The notes below the pieces were generated by a model that saw only the letters and a program-made list of their open reading frames with translations, did not search any database and had not been told where the DNA came from. Of a stretch of DNA of 30,962 nt, positions 18,490-27,964 are shown one piece after another. Origin of the DNA: Flavobacterium sp. UBA6721 (GTDB lineage: Bacteria; Bacteroidota; Bacteroidia; Flavobacteriales; Flavobacteriaceae); the NCBI GenBank assembly GCA_002454195.1, contig DKIJ01000028.1, positions 1 to 30,962 on the forward strand, given 5' to 3'. The translations under genes and the position numbers were made by a program. Positions within the stretch are counted from its first letter, which is position 1. Every line of letters begins with the position of its first letter.

Positions 18490-18572
18490 AATACAAAACT
18501 TTTTTTGGGGTTATTCGAAATAGATTCTTAGGATTCATCTGATTTGTATAAAGAAGTTTCGGGTGATTTTAA

Positions 18573-19031
18573 TCAATTATACGATTTCTTGATTCGATCT
18601 AAATCCCTTTTAGTATCCTGTTCTTTTAAAGATTCTCGTTTGTCGTAATTTTTCTTACCCTTACAAAGTCCAATTTCTAGTTTAGCAATTCCTTTTTCGC
18701 TTGTATATAATCGAAGTGGTATGATTGTTAAACCTTTAGCTTGTACACTTCGGGCAAGATTTTTTAATTCACGTTTGTTTAAAAGCAATTTTCGTTCACT
18801 TCTGGATTTATGATTAAATTGATTTCCAAAAGCGTATTCTTCAATATAGGTGTTAATTGCGAAAAGTTCGTTTTTTTCATTAAATTCACAGAAGCTTTCA
18901 GTAATATTCGCTTTTCCTAATCGGATGGATTTGATTTCAGTTCCCGCCAGTACAATTCCAGCAGTATATTTTTCGATTATCTCGTAATCAAATCGCGCTC
19001 TCTTGTTGAGTATGTTGACTGTCTTTAGCAT
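18573..19031 (-). CDS. smpB: SsrA-binding protein SmpB
   Basis: SmpB brings tmRNA to stalled ribosomes for trans-translation. The 152-residue protein has the start NILNKRARFDYEI, the core GIVLAGTEIKSIR and ITESFCEF, then the RKLLLNKREL and IPLRLY strands, and a basic C-terminal tail rich in K, R and D (KGKKNYDKRE onward) that inserts in the decoding centre. The tmRNA gene itself is not in this window. The gene is divergent from a VF530-type gene. A good promoter match lies so close upstream that the transcript may be nearly leaderless. Confidence 0.97.
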   Translation of the reverse strand: MLKTVNILNKRARFDYEIIEKYTAGIVLAGTEIKSIRLGKANITESFCEFNEKNELFAINTYIEEYAFGNQFNHKSRSERKLLLNKRELKNLARSVQAKGLTIIPLRLYTSEKGIAKLEIGLCKGKKNYDKRESLKEQDTKRDLDRIKKSYN

Positions 19032-19036
19032 AGCTA

Positions 19037-19068
19037 CAAATGTAGAAACAATTAGTAAAAAACCACAA
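19037..19068 (-). promoter_or_regulatory. Probable smpB promoter
   Basis: On the minus strand TTG (19066-19068), 21 bases, then TACATTTG (19037-19044), an exact TAnnTTTG. Only five bases separate it from the smpB ATG, so transcription would start at or near the start codon. Confidence 0.5.
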
Positions 19069-19100
19069 TTTTTAAACGAATTTGAATTATTTTTGCATTT

Positions 19101-19331
19101 ATGGAAAAACCAATATCAAATGATCCGCTTCATGGTGTAACTTTAAAAGTTATAGTAGAAAAATTAGTTGATTTTTACGGATTTGACACTTTAGGCGAAT
19201 TAATAAAAATCAAATGTTTTAATGATAATCCAAGTATTAAATCGAGTTTGACTTTTTTAAGAAAAACCGATTGGGCAAGAAAAAAAGTCGAAGAATTGTA
19301 TGTTAAATCTTTGCCGAAGTTGCATAAATAA
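19101..19331 (+). CDS. VF530-type (DUF2132) small putative DNA-binding protein
   Basis: The 76-residue protein matches the VF530 family by its typical start [16 protein letters not shown], the [15 protein letters not shown] segment and the late [20 protein letters not shown]. Family members are small helical proteins thought to bind DNA, with no firmly known role. The whole family domain is present. It is divergent from smpB (69 bases) and ends six bases before the convergent DUF3575-like gene. Confidence 0.88.
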   Translation: MEKPISNDPLHGVTLKVIVEKLVDFYGFDTLGELIKIKCFNDNPSIKSSLTFLRKTDWARKKVEELYVKSLPKLHK

Positions 19332-19337
19332 TTTTGG

Positions 19338-19895
19338 TTATAGTTGATATGAAATCATGATACCACCTCTGTATGGGAGCCATTCACCACTTTTATTATA
19401 ATGCGTAGCGGTTTCATATCTTCCTGGTGTTCCGTCCAGATAATATCCTTTATAGAATCCTTGATGCCAACCACCACCAACGAAAGCATCGATAGTAAAT
19501 TTATCGTTTATTTTTTTTTGATAGCCTACAGTTGCTCCTATGTGATAGCCTAAACCTTTCTCATATTGATTTGTTCCCCAATAGTTCCATTTTTGTAGTT
19601 TGTAAATATCTGGTCCGGCATGAAAACCAGCGTATATTCCACGGTATTTTTCTTTAAAATGATAACGATATTCCGGTGTTAACATGATGGTTTGCATTGG
19701 TTTGCCATCAAAAGATTTCCAAAATGAGGCAAAAACATCAACACTGAAGGTAGATTTATTACCAATACTTGTTTCAATTCCTATTTGGGGAACACCTACC
19801 AAAGCGGTTATTCCATTAACTTTTAAATGTGTTTGTGCAGAAGTTATGATTGATATAAATTGTATCAATAATGATAAATTTATTTTGTGTTTCAT
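19338..19895 (-). CDS. DUF3575-like outer-membrane beta-barrel protein
   Basis: The 185-residue protein starts with a signal peptide (LSLLIQFISIITSAQ) and then shows alternating amphipathic strands rich in aromatic residues and glycine, ending in the strand GIMISYQL. Segments such as TIMLTPEYRYHF, YRGIYAGFHAG, YHIGATVGYQ and DAFVGGGW are typical of DUF3575, a Bacteroidota family predicted to form a small outer-membrane barrel. Function is unknown. It is a lone gene between convergent and same-strand neighbours, with 86 bases to the LacX-like gene upstream. Confidence 0.75.
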   Translation of the reverse strand: MKHKINLSLLIQFISIITSAQTHLKVNGITALVGVPQIGIETSIGNKSTFSVDVFASFWKSFDGKPMQTIMLTPEYRYHFKEKYRGIYAGFHAGPDIYKLQKWNYWGTNQYEKGLGYHIGATVGYQKKINDKFTIDAFVGGGWHQGFYKGYYLDGTPGRYETATHYNKSGEWLPYRGGIMISYQL

Positions 19896-19981
19896 TTTTT
19901 ATTTTTTTGACATCATTACTAATGCCGTACCTTTAAATTATACTAATACATTTTATAAGTTAAAAATACTCATAACAGTTT

Positions 19982-20836
19982 TTAAATAATTTCAATTATA
20001 AATTTAGAGTTGAAAGTTTTATTCGCATCAATAATCTGGATTCCTTCTTTATTAAAAAGATTTCCATCAGATTCATTAGTGTCTGAATGGCCATACCAAG
20101 GTTCAATACAAAGAAAAGGAGCGTTATTTGGAGTCCAAATCCCTAAATGTGGAAAACCTTCAAAATATACTTTTAAAAAGGGAACTTTATTTTTTAAGAG
20201 GCTTACACTTTTTGATTCTAACTTTTTAAAAATTAAAGCGTCGTTTTCAAAGAGTTGATGTCGTAATTCAACTAGACCTTCTTTTTTTTCTAAAAATTCA
20301 GTTTGATTTGAAATTAAATTATTCTCTAGTAAATTGAATTCGAGTGGTTCATTTTTTTCAAATTCAAGTTGGTAATCCTCAAAATTTCCATCTAATGTAA
20401 AAGCAGGATGTGCACCAATTGAGAAAGGTATTTTTGCAGCTGTTTTATTGAGGACTGTATATTCAATATTTAATTTGTTTTCCTCAAGACTATATCGGAT
20501 TTGTAATTCGAAATCAAACGGATATACTTTCAAGGTTTCATCAGAAGATTGAATTGAAAAGGTAGCACTATTTTCATGTTTATCTATCAATTCAAATGTC
20601 ATGTCTCTGGCAAACCCATGTCGGTTTAATTCATAAACTTTATTGGCTATATGATATTTATTGTCTTTAAGCGTACCAACAATAGGAAATAAAATAGGGG
20701 AATGTTTTCCCCAATAATCTGGATTGCCTTCCCAGATGTATTCCTGATTATTTTTTAAGGATGTTAAAGAAAATAATTCAGCTCCTTTGTGATTGATTTT
20801 GGCCGAAAGTATAGAATTAGATATAGTAGTTATCAC
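19982..20836 (-). CDS. Aldose 1-epimerase family protein, LacX-like
   Basis: The 284-residue protein has the galactose-mutarotase fold of the LacX-like subfamily: SAKINHKGAELFSL, the EYIWEGNPDYWGKHSPILFP segment, NRHGFARDM, the histidine motif FSIGAHPAFTL and late GIWTPNNAPFLCIEPWYG. Members interconvert anomers of aldoses or act on phosphorylated sugars; the substrate is unknown. The start is GTG at 20834-20836, with the conserved ISNSILSAKI strand just after it. It is divergent from the M1 peptidase gene. Confidence 0.88.
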   Translation of the reverse strand: MITTISNSILSAKINHKGAELFSLTSLKNNQEYIWEGNPDYWGKHSPILFPIVGTLKDNKYHIANKVYELNRHGFARDMTFELIDKHENSATFSIQSSDETLKVYPFDFELQIRYSLEENKLNIEYTVLNKTAAKIPFSIGAHPAFTLDGNFEDYQLEFEKNEPLEFNLLENNLISNQTEFLEKKEGLVELRHQLFENDALIFKKLESKSVSLLKNKVPFLKVYFEGFPHLGIWTPNNAPFLCIEPWYGHSDTNESDGNLFNKEGIQIIDANKTFNSKFIIEII

Positions 20837-20980
20837 TGTATAAAATAATTAAAGCTTAAGCGAATGTAGCGATATTTGGTTTAATACTCAGGAAAAATAT
20901 CTTAAAATTCAATTAAATTTATAAAACATCGAAAACATATGTGTATTTTTTTATTAATTTGTCTGAAATAGGAAAAAAAT

Positions 20981-23236
20981 ATGAAAATAAATAAGTTTAG
21001 CGCTATTTTTCAAATAGTAGTATTACTGGGAGGAACTTCGCTTGTAGCACAAGAAAACACTCCGTCAAAACAAGTTTCTAATTATAATTATCGTGATGCT
21101 TTTGCTCCATTTTTTTATGAAAATAATGGAACATTAACACGTTCAGCCAGTGGACAGCCAGGTCCTGCTTATTGGCAAAATAGAGCCGATTATAAATTAA
21201 CGGCGGTATTGAATGAAAAAACAAATGAAATTACCGGAACTGATATTATTAGCTACACTAATAATAGTACAGATTCAATGTCTTTTTTATGGTTGAATTT
21301 AGATCAAAATTTATTCAAATCAGATTCAAGAGGTGAGGCTGTTGTTCCTATTACAGGAAGTAGAAATGGCCGACAAGGACAGGTTTTTGATGGAGGTCAT
21401 AAAATCAATTCGGTTAAAATTACTAAAATCGATAACAAACCAATTAATCCAGTTGAAGCTAAATTTGTCATTACAGATACTCGTATGCAATTGTTTCTTC
21501 CATCTGAATTAAAAGCAAAAGGAGGTAAAGTAGAGTTTAAAATTGATTTTTCATACATTTCTCCAAACGAAGGTTCGGACAGAACAGGTGTTTTAGAAAC
21601 TAAAAATGGAAAGATTTTTACCATCGCCCAATGGTATCCACGAATGTGTGTTTACGATGATGTGAAAGGATGGAATACTAATCCGTATTTAGGTGCTTCT
21701 GAATTTTATTTAGAGTACGGAGATTTTGACATTTCAATTACAGCTCCATCTAATCATATTGTTGTTTGTTCAGGAGAATTAATTAATCCAACTGAGGTTT
21801 TTTCGGCAGATGAATTAAAAAAGTACAACGAAGCAAAGGCTAGTGATAAAACAGTAATGATTCGTTCGCTAGAAGGAGTTTTGGCAGCTAAAAATAAAGG
21901 AACAACTACTAAAACGTGGAAATTTAAATTATTGAATTCTCGTGATATTTCATGGGCTTCTTCGGCAGCATTTATAGTTGATGGTGCTCGAATTAATCTG
22001 CCAAGTGGAAAAAAATCGTTAGCCCTTTCTGTTTATCCAGAGGAAAGTGCCGGAAACCAAGCATGGGGACGTTCAACAGAATATGTAAAATATTCAATTG
22101 AAAATTATTCAAAAAGATGGTTTGAGTATACTTATCCAGTGGCAACGAATGTTGCTGGTAATGAAGGAGGAATGGAGTATCCAGGAATTGTTTTTTGTAG
22201 TTGGAAATCAAAAGGACAAGGATTATGGGGTGTTACTGACCATGAATTTGGGCATAACTGGTTCCCAATGATTGTTGGTTCTAATGAACGCTTGTTTGGA
22301 TGGATGGATGAAGGATTTAATACTTTTATCAATAGTTTAAGTAATCATGATTTTAATAACGGAGAGTACAAGCATGAAAAAGAAGACATGCATGAAGCCA
22401 GTCTTATTTACACTGACCCCGAATTAGAACCAGTTATGACTTCTCCTGATAATATGAAAGAAGCTAATATTGGTGAATTGTGTTATTCTAAACCAAGTGC
22501 TGGTTTAGTAATTTTAAGAGAGCAAGTTTTAGGACCAGAGCGTTTTGATTTGGCTTTCAGGACTTACATTAAACGCTGGGCTTTCAAACATCCGCAGCCA
22601 GATGATTTCTTTAGAACTATGGAAAATGTAGGAGGAGAGGATTTGAGTTGGTTTTGGAGAGGTTGGTTCCAAAATAATTGGAAGTTTGATCAAGGTGTAA
22701 ATTCAATTAAATATGTAAAAAATAATCCTGCAAATGGAGTGTTTATTACTATAGAAAATTTCGAAAAAATGCCTATGCCAGTTATAATGGATATTAAATT
22801 TAAAAGTGGCAAAGTAGATAGAGTAAAATTGCCTGTTGAAATTTGGCAAAAAAATATTGAGTGGACTTTCAAACATCCTTCAACTGAAGAAGTAGATAGT
22901 ATTACCCTTGACCCGGAACATATGTTTCCAGATAGTAATCCAGAAAATAATATTTGGAAAACAGGAACAGGATTAGTAGAAAAAGCAATTGATCCTGCGC
23001 CATATATAGGTTCTTATTCTAATCCAAGAGTTCCTTATAAAATTACCGTTTCTGAAAAAAATACTTTTTTAAACGTAGATATTCCAGATTATGCTTCTTT
23101 TATTGTGGATCCTATAGGAGAAAATTTATTCGAATCAAAACGTATAGGGTTAAAATTTAAATTTAAAGATGATAAATCGGGATTTGATATGATTGTAAAT
23201 GCCGAAACAACCATTCCATTTACAAGAACAAAATAA
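20981..23236 (+). CDS. Secreted M1-family metallopeptidase
   Basis: The 751-residue protein has a signal peptide ([15 protein letters not shown]) and so acts in the periplasm or at the cell surface. The zinc site is H421-E422-F-G-H425, with the third ligand E444 in [10 protein letters not shown], exactly 18 residues after the second His as in M1 peptidases. GGMEYPG near 396-401 replaces the classical GAMEN exopeptidase motif, suggesting altered N-terminal recognition. The N-terminal domain (about 50-300) matches the M1 bowl-shaped beta domain ([20 protein letters not shown]). A C-terminal extension after residue 650 looks like a small beta domain. No type IX sorting tail is clear. It has its own terminator. 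Confidence 0.9.
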   Translation: MKINKFSAIFQIVVLLGGTSLVAQENTPSKQVSNYNYRDAFAPFFYENNGTLTRSASGQPGPAYWQNRADYKLTAVLNEKTNEITGTDIISYTNNSTDSMSFLWLNLDQNLFKSDSRGEAVVPITGSRNGRQGQVFDGGHKINSVKITKIDNKPINPVEAKFVITDTRMQLFLPSELKAKGGKVEFKIDFSYISPNEGSDRTGVLETKNGKIFTIAQWYPRMCVYDDVKGWNTNPYLGASEFYLEYGDFDISITAPSNHIVVCSGELINPTEVFSADELKKYNEAKASDKTVMIRSLEGVLAAKNKGTTTKTWKFKLLNSRDISWASSAAFIVDGARINLPSGKKSLALSVYPEESAGNQAWGRSTEYVKYSIENYSKRWFEYTYPVATNVAGNEGGMEYPGIVFCSWKSKGQGLWGVTDHEFGHNWFPMIVGSNERLFGWMDEGFNTFINSLSNHDFNNGEYKHEKEDMHEASLIYTDPELEPVMTSPDNMKEANIGELCYSKPSAGLVILREQVLGPERFDLAFRTYIKRWAFKHPQPDDFFRTMENVGGEDLSWFWRGWFQNNWKFDQGVNSIKYVKNNPANGVFITIENFEKMPMPVIMDIKFKSGKVDRVKLPVEIWQKNIEWTFKHPSTEEVDSITLDPEHMFPDSNPENNIWKTGTGLVEKAIDPAPYIGSYSNPRVPYKITVSEKNTFLNVDIPDYASFIVDPIGENLFESKRIGLKFKFKDDKSGFDMIVNAETTIPFTRTK

Positions 23237-23257
23237 TTTCTTTTTAAAAATTTTATC

Positions 23258-23290
23258 AAACGGCTGTTGACATTATCGACAGCCGTTTTT
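23258..23290 (+). terminator. Intrinsic terminator after the M1 peptidase gene
   Basis: A 13-bp stem with one wobble (23258-23270 with 23276-23288), GC-rich at CGGCTGT/ACAGCCG, runs into T at 23286-23290. It lies 21 bases after the stop. Confidence 0.88.
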
Positions 23291-23315
23291 GTTGTTAATT
23301 ATATCAAGGAATTTT

Positions 23316-23347
23316 TTGTATGCTAAACTTAAAATAATGTACTTTTA
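23316..23347 (+). promoter_or_regulatory. Possible cmk promoter
   Basis: TTG at 23316-23318, 21 bases, then TACTTTTA at 23340-23347, one mismatch from TAnnTTTG. This would leave a leader of about 30 bases before the TTG start of cmk. Confidence 0.4.
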
Positions 23348-23383
23348 TCGTTTTAATGACAACTTATTTAGAAGAATTATATT

Positions 23384-24073
23384 TTGGACAAAAAGATTAC
23401 AATTGCAATAGATGGTTTTTCATCAACAGGAAAAAGTACTTTGGCTAAACAATTGGCTAAAGACTTAGGTTATGTATATGTAGATACAGGCGCTATGTAT
23501 CGTGCGATTGCTTTTTTTTCAATGCAAAATGGCTTCATTAAAACCGATTATTTAGACAAAGAATCCTTGATAAAAAGTTTGCCAAACATTCAATTGCAGT
23601 TTCAATTTAATCCGGATTTAGGTTTTGCCGAAATGTATTTGAATGGTGAAAATGTGGAAAAACAAATTCGTACCATTGCGGTTTCTAGTTTTGTGAGTAA
23701 GGTGGCCGAAATTCCAGAAGTTCGTTCGAAATTGGTAGAACAACAGCAGCAAATGGGTAAAGACAAAGGTGTTGTGATGGACGGTAGGGATATAGGAACA
23801 GTAGTTTTTCCTGATGCCGAATTGAAAATTTATATGACAGCCAGTGCGCAAACCCGTGCGCAAAGACGTTATGATGAGTTAATCCAAAAAGGCGATAGTG
23901 TTACTTTTGAAGAGGTGCTGCACAATGTAGAAGAACGCGATTATATTGATACCCACCGTAGTAATTCTCCTTTAGTTAAGGCAGAAGATGCAATCGAAAT
24001 AGATAATTCTCATTTAACTAGAGAAGAACAATTTGAGTTGGTTTTAGATTTGGTACAACAAAAATTAGTTTAG
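23384..24073 (+). CDS. cmk: Cytidylate kinase
   Basis: Cmk phosphorylates CMP and dCMP with ATP. The 229-residue protein has the P-loop IDGFSSTGKSTLAKQLA, then YVYVDTGAMYRA, the VMDGRDIGTVVFPDA segment and the lid region RAQRRYDELIQKG, ending EEQFELV. All are typical for bacterial Cmk. The start is TTG at 23384-23386; a stop codon lies five codons upstream in the same frame and no ATG exists between. It ends before a two-way terminator shared with the convergent PepSY gene. Confidence 0.95.
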   Translation: MDKKITIAIDGFSSTGKSTLAKQLAKDLGYVYVDTGAMYRAIAFFSMQNGFIKTDYLDKESLIKSLPNIQLQFQFNPDLGFAEMYLNGENVEKQIRTIAVSSFVSKVAEIPEVRSKLVEQQQQMGKDKGVVMDGRDIGTVVFPDAELKIYMTASAQTRAQRRYDELIQKGDSVTFEEVLHNVEERDYIDTHRSNSPLVKAEDAIEIDNSHLTREEQFELVLDLVQQKLV

Positions 24074-24091
24074 TGGTTTCTTAAAAACTAC

Positions 24092-24135
24092 AAACGCTAA
24101 AAGAAAAAATATATTTCTTCTTTTAGCGTTTTTTT
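24092..24135. terminator. Bidirectional terminator between cmk and the PepSY gene
   Basis: Perfect 14-base arms (24092-24105 and 24118-24131) with T run to 24135 on the plus side and an A/T-rich tract on the other. It lies between two convergent stop codons and can serve both. Confidence 0.8.
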
Positions 24136-24140
24136 ATTGG

Positions 24141-25244
24141 CTACTTTTTCTTGCGTCCCCACCAGATTACAAAACCGGTTATTGGAGCTGTTACGGCAAA
24201 TATACAGACTAATAAAGCAATAATTTTAGTGGGTAAACCATAAATACTTCCTGTGTGAATAGGGTAAATGATTCTTCTTAACTTATCACCTTGACTAAAA
24301 GATTCATAAGGTTTTGTCTGAATATTATCACCTGTATATCGGTCAAAATAAGCGATGCTAGATTGATTTGGGATTGTTTTTTCTGTATTTTCTTTGGTTA
24401 CTAAAATACTATTTACTGTATCATTGGGTAAACGTATTTGAATGTTTCCTTGGTACGGAAAAAGGGTATTTGTCTGGTTTATAATATTTTGATAGAAAAT
24501 AGTTGTAGTAATCTGCGATTCTGGTTTAGGTGGGTTTTCGACTTTGATGGATGGTTTTTTTGCTACACCGTCTGTTATATAATACAGGCTGTTTTCAAAC
24601 CATTTAAACGACCAAGTTAATCCTGTAAGTGCTATGATTAATAAAAATAAAAAACTGTAAAAACCTAAAGTAGAATGAAAATCCCAATTAACTCTTTTAA
24701 ATGAAGCCTTCCATTTGATGGTTAATCTTTGTTTGAGGTTTTTACGTTTTTTGGGCCACCACAAACACAAGCCACTAATAAGTAGTATTATAAAAATCAA
24801 ACAAGAAATACCCGTTATTAATTTTCCTGTTTTACCTAACAAAAGATTTCGGTGTAGTTGATTAACAATAGTAAAGAAATGTTTTGTTTGTTCGATACTT
24901 CCAACAATTTCTGCTGTATAGGGATTCACAGCAAAGTAAAATGTTTTTTTGTCTTTGTTTTTTGCAATAATTAAAGCTGTTTTTTGATCTTCTTGATAGG
25001 TATATATGCGCTGAATTGAATCAATTCCAAAAGAATTATTTAAATTTTTAATCGCTTCATCAATGGGTTTTTTAGTTGTACCAATGGTCTTAACTTTGTA
25101 AAATTCAGGATGTAAAAAAGAATCAATTTCCTCTTCAAAAACCAATAAACTTCCCGTTAATGCTACTATGAATACAACAAGACCGGACGCAAGTCCGAGC
25201 CATAAATGTATTTTTCCAATGCTTTTTTTAATTGTTTTGTTCAT
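24141..25244 (-). CDS. PepSY-associated TM protein (PiuB-like), iron-siderophore linked
   Basis: The 367-residue inner-membrane protein has four clear helices: near residues 13-38 (LGLASGLVVFIVALTGSLLV), mid-chain (ITGISCLIFIILLISGLCL), then YSFLFLLIIALTGL and, at the C-terminus, IIALLVCIFAVTAPITGFVIW. Histidines next to helices (KIHLWLG, QLHRNLL, DFHSTLG, IHTGS) are placed as in family members thought to bind heme. A periplasmic PepSY-like stretch lies between helices one and two. Proteins of this kind often accompany siderophore receptors and are proposed to reduce ferric iron. I chose ATG 25242-25244; the longer TTG start would overlap the receptor gene. It follows the receptor by 37 bases. 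Confidence 0.85.
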   Translation of the reverse strand: MNKTIKKSIGKIHLWLGLASGLVVFIVALTGSLLVFEEEIDSFLHPEFYKVKTIGTTKKPIDEAIKNLNNSFGIDSIQRIYTYQEDQKTALIIAKNKDKKTFYFAVNPYTAEIVGSIEQTKHFFTIVNQLHRNLLLGKTGKLITGISCLIFIILLISGLCLWWPKKRKNLKQRLTIKWKASFKRVNWDFHSTLGFYSFLFLLIIALTGLTWSFKWFENSLYYITDGVAKKPSIKVENPPKPESQITTTIFYQNIINQTNTLFPYQGNIQIRLPNDTVNSILVTKENTEKTIPNQSSIAYFDRYTGDNIQTKPYESFSQGDKLRRIIYPIHTGSIYGLPTKIIALLVCIFAVTAPITGFVIWWGRKKK

Positions 25245-25281
25245 TAAATCAATAGTGTACTTTTTTACAAATAAACTGCAA

Positions 25282-27720
25282 TTAGAATGTATATCCAAGA
25301 GTTAACAACCAGTTTTTAGGAGATCCCGGAAATAATCGGATGTAGTCGTATCCACCTACCCAATGGGTTTTATTGGTCAAGTTATTAGCATTCAACTGTA
25401 TTTTGAATTTGTTGATATTGTAATACAAAGCGGCATTCATAATGGTATAACCTGGAATAGTTTGTGTATCATTATTACTCAAATTACGAGTGGTTACAAA
25501 ATTAGATCCAAAGCCAATTCCAAAATCTTTTAATACCCCATCCGTAAAATTGTATTTTGTCCAGATGTTTCCTTGGTGTTTAGGAGTGTTTGGTTTTTGT
25601 CTTCCTATTTCACTTGCAATAGGGCTATCTGTGATGTGTGCGTCATTGAATGAATAGGCTGCCGAGATGCTCCATTGTGTATTGATACGTCCATTAATAT
25701 CAATTTCAACACCTTTAGATTCTTGTTCGCCAATAGCTCTCATTAAATCAACATTACTGCTGTCATTGGCACTATATAAACTGTTTTTTTCCTGGATTTT
25801 ATAAAGTGATAAGGTTACTAATAAACTTTCGTTGAACCATGATGATTTTCCTCCTAATTCAATCATATTGCTTTCCAAAGGATCAAAAGGTCCTCCAGCA
25901 TTCGGATTGGCAAGTACTGAAGCGGTTTGCGGATTGTATCCTTTTACATAGGTTCCGTATAAATTGATATTCGAGTTTAAGGTATAGGTAAGACCTAATC
26001 GTGGTAATAACGAATGTTGTTTTACTTTTTTCTCATTTTGTTTAGTGTAATTTTCTCTGTCGATATACTCATCGTAACGCAATCCAATCAAGGCTTTCAA
26101 AGGTCCTAATTTTATTTGGTCTTGTAAATAGATTCCATAAGTAGAGTAGTAGGTTGGGTCATACGCTCTGGTGGTGTAAAAATATTTACTCATATCTTTC
26201 AGTTGCTGTGAACTATAGGGATTTGATAAATCAAAATGAGCTACGTTAGGAACCGGATTTCCATTGGCATCTAATAAATAAGCACTTTTTTTATTCGGAT
26301 TATAGGTGTTGATAGCTCCGGTATTGGCAGCATTTCGATAGCCTTTAGCTTCTAATTGTGAACCTCCTGCAGGAAGTTTTTCTTGAGCATAATCATAACC
26401 AAAAACAATATTATGGTCCAGTGTTCCCGTTTGTGTTTTATAAACAAAGAAATTCGATATGTTATCGATATAGCGTTTTCTTTTTCGCATAAAAACTTGC
26501 ATTTCAATGGAAGTAGGGATAGAATTACCATCACCATCTACTGCATATTTATTAGCTCCTCGGTGTTCTAATAAATCCTCATTGTATCCTGTTCTTATAT
26601 AAGAGGCCGAAAAGGAAAGTTTGTCAGTAAATTGATGATTTAGTGAAGTGGTAAGAATATAGGTTTCTTCGTTAAGATAATCATTTGTTGCGTTTAGAGA
26701 TTGTCTAATATTAGTAGAATACAAATCATTCTCATACGTAGATTGCCCTCTGTCAAGAATACTTTTGGAGTTATTATAAATTAAATCAAAGTTGACTCTT
26801 GTTTTATCATTAGGTAAAAATGAAAAGGATGGTGCGATTACAATATTTTTGTCAAATTGTAAATTTCTAAAAGTGTTCGCATTTTCATAGCCCAAATTTA
26901 AACGGTACAAAAGTGTTTTTTCTTCGTTAAGAGGTCCAGTGAAATCTCCCAGAGCTCTTAATGTGTTGAAACTACCTGTTGAAAAACTAATACTGTTTGC
27001 TGCTTGTTCCAACGGCTTTTTGGTTACACGATTAACCACACCACCCGGTGAAGCATTCCCAAATAGAGCTGAAGAAGGTCCTTTTAAGACTTCCACTCTC
27101 TCTAAGTAGTTAGTTAAAGGTTGTTTCCAGAAACCAGTTGATGTTCGTAATCCGTTTAATAATTGCGTGTTGCTTTGTCCGTTTATTCTAAACCCACGTA
27201 TCGAAATGTCATCATAAAAGGTGTATTGTGTTACACCGCTGAAATTTTTAACTACTTCACCAATGCGCATTGTTCCTTGGTCGGCAATTAATTCTTTAGT
27301 TGCATACGATACTGATTGTGGTAAATCTTTGAGTGCGATTTCAGTTTTTGCTCCAATGAACGAACGGGTGTTTTTGTAAGATTTTTCTTTTCTACCTGTA
27401 ATTTCAACCGTTTGTAAAGCATTTACATTTTCTTTTAAAATTACATTGATGTTTTTGTTTTCATTTAATTCAACTTTTCTTTCCTCGTTAATATATCCTA
27501 AAGCCGAGAATACTAAGGTGTAATTACCAGTCTGGAGATTCTTTATTTCATAATTTCCATTTTTATCAACATGGATTGTTTTGTTTAATTCCTTTAGCTG
27601 TACAGTTGCATATAAAAATTCGGGTGTGTTTTCGGTTATAATTTTCCCTTTTATGGAAGCTGTTTGAGCGTTTACAAATGTGCATATACTAAGTAAAAAT
27701 AATATGTAAAATGTTTTCAT
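25282..27720 (-). CDS. TonB-dependent siderophore receptor with N-terminal CarboxypepD_reg-like domain
   Basis: The 812-residue outer-membrane protein has a signal peptide (FYILFLLSICTFVNA), then a carboxypeptidase-regulatory-like beta domain (about 22-100, SIKGKII through NVILKEN), typical for Bacteroidota. The TonB-box region TVEITGRKE follows, then the plug (about 130-235) with DDISIRGFRING, ERVEVLKGPSSALFG and GGVVNRVTKKP. A 22-strand-type barrel fills the rest and ends in GYTF with a terminal Phe. The LPQSVSY segment and plug style fit the siderophore receptor subgroup (FhuA/FpvA-like). The ligand cannot be told. It is upstream of the PepSY gene and has a strong promoter match; no sigma/anti-sigma pair or Fur site was seen. 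Confidence 0.94.
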   Translation of the reverse strand: MKTFYILFLLSICTFVNAQTASIKGKIITENTPEFLYATVQLKELNKTIHVDKNGNYEIKNLQTGNYTLVFSALGYINEERKVELNENKNINVILKENVNALQTVEITGRKEKSYKNTRSFIGAKTEIALKDLPQSVSYATKELIADQGTMRIGEVVKNFSGVTQYTFYDDISIRGFRINGQSNTQLLNGLRTSTGFWKQPLTNYLERVEVLKGPSSALFGNASPGGVVNRVTKKPLEQAANSISFSTGSFNTLRALGDFTGPLNEEKTLLYRLNLGYENANTFRNLQFDKNIVIAPSFSFLPNDKTRVNFDLIYNNSKSILDRGQSTYENDLYSTNIRQSLNATNDYLNEETYILTTSLNHQFTDKLSFSASYIRTGYNEDLLEHRGANKYAVDGDGNSIPTSIEMQVFMRKRKRYIDNISNFFVYKTQTGTLDHNIVFGYDYAQEKLPAGGSQLEAKGYRNAANTGAINTYNPNKKSAYLLDANGNPVPNVAHFDLSNPYSSQQLKDMSKYFYTTRAYDPTYYSTYGIYLQDQIKLGPLKALIGLRYDEYIDRENYTKQNEKKVKQHSLLPRLGLTYTLNSNINLYGTYVKGYNPQTASVLANPNAGGPFDPLESNMIELGGKSSWFNESLLVTLSLYKIQEKNSLYSANDSSNVDLMRAIGEQESKGVEIDINGRINTQWSISAAYSFNDAHITDSPIASEIGRQKPNTPKHQGNIWTKYNFTDGVLKDFGIGFGSNFVTTRNLSNNDTQTIPGYTIMNAALYYNINKFKIQLNANNLTNKTHWVGGYDYIRLFPGSPKNWLLTLGYTF

Positions 27721-27742
27721 ATTTATAATGTTTAATTTTTTA

Positions 27743-27772
27743 CAAAGTTATTTTTATTTAGAACAAATACAA
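27743..27772 (-). promoter_or_regulatory. Promoter of the siderophore receptor gene
   Basis: On the minus strand TTG (27770-27772), 19 bases, then TAACTTTG (27743-27750), an exact match to both parts of the flavobacterial consensus. The leader would be about 15-20 bases. This is the best promoter in the window. Confidence 0.65.
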
Positions 27773-27914
27773 ATAATATTTTAAAATAAGACTTGTAATG
27801 TATCTAAGTAATTATTATTTAGCTACTTATGAAATGTTAAATTTTAATCTTGTTAGAATAGTTGAGAAATTAAAAGAGCTAATTGGTTTATGAATAGGTA
27901 GATAATAGATAAAT

Positions 27915-27945
27915 AAAAAAGAGTTAGACGGAAGCTAACTCTTTT
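27915..27945 (-). terminator. Intrinsic terminator of the hsp20 gene
   Basis: Perfect 11-base arms (27917-27927 and 27935-27945) around a 7-base loop. On the minus strand the stem runs into six T (27915-27920). It lies 20 bases after the hsp20 stop. Confidence 0.82.
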
Positions 27946-27964
27946 AAGGAATACTTTTTTTTGT

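Noticed and set aside
27721..27964. Fur box in front of the siderophore receptor.
   Set aside because: The region is AT-rich and gives weak partial likeness everywhere; no convincing 19-base inverted repeat was seen.
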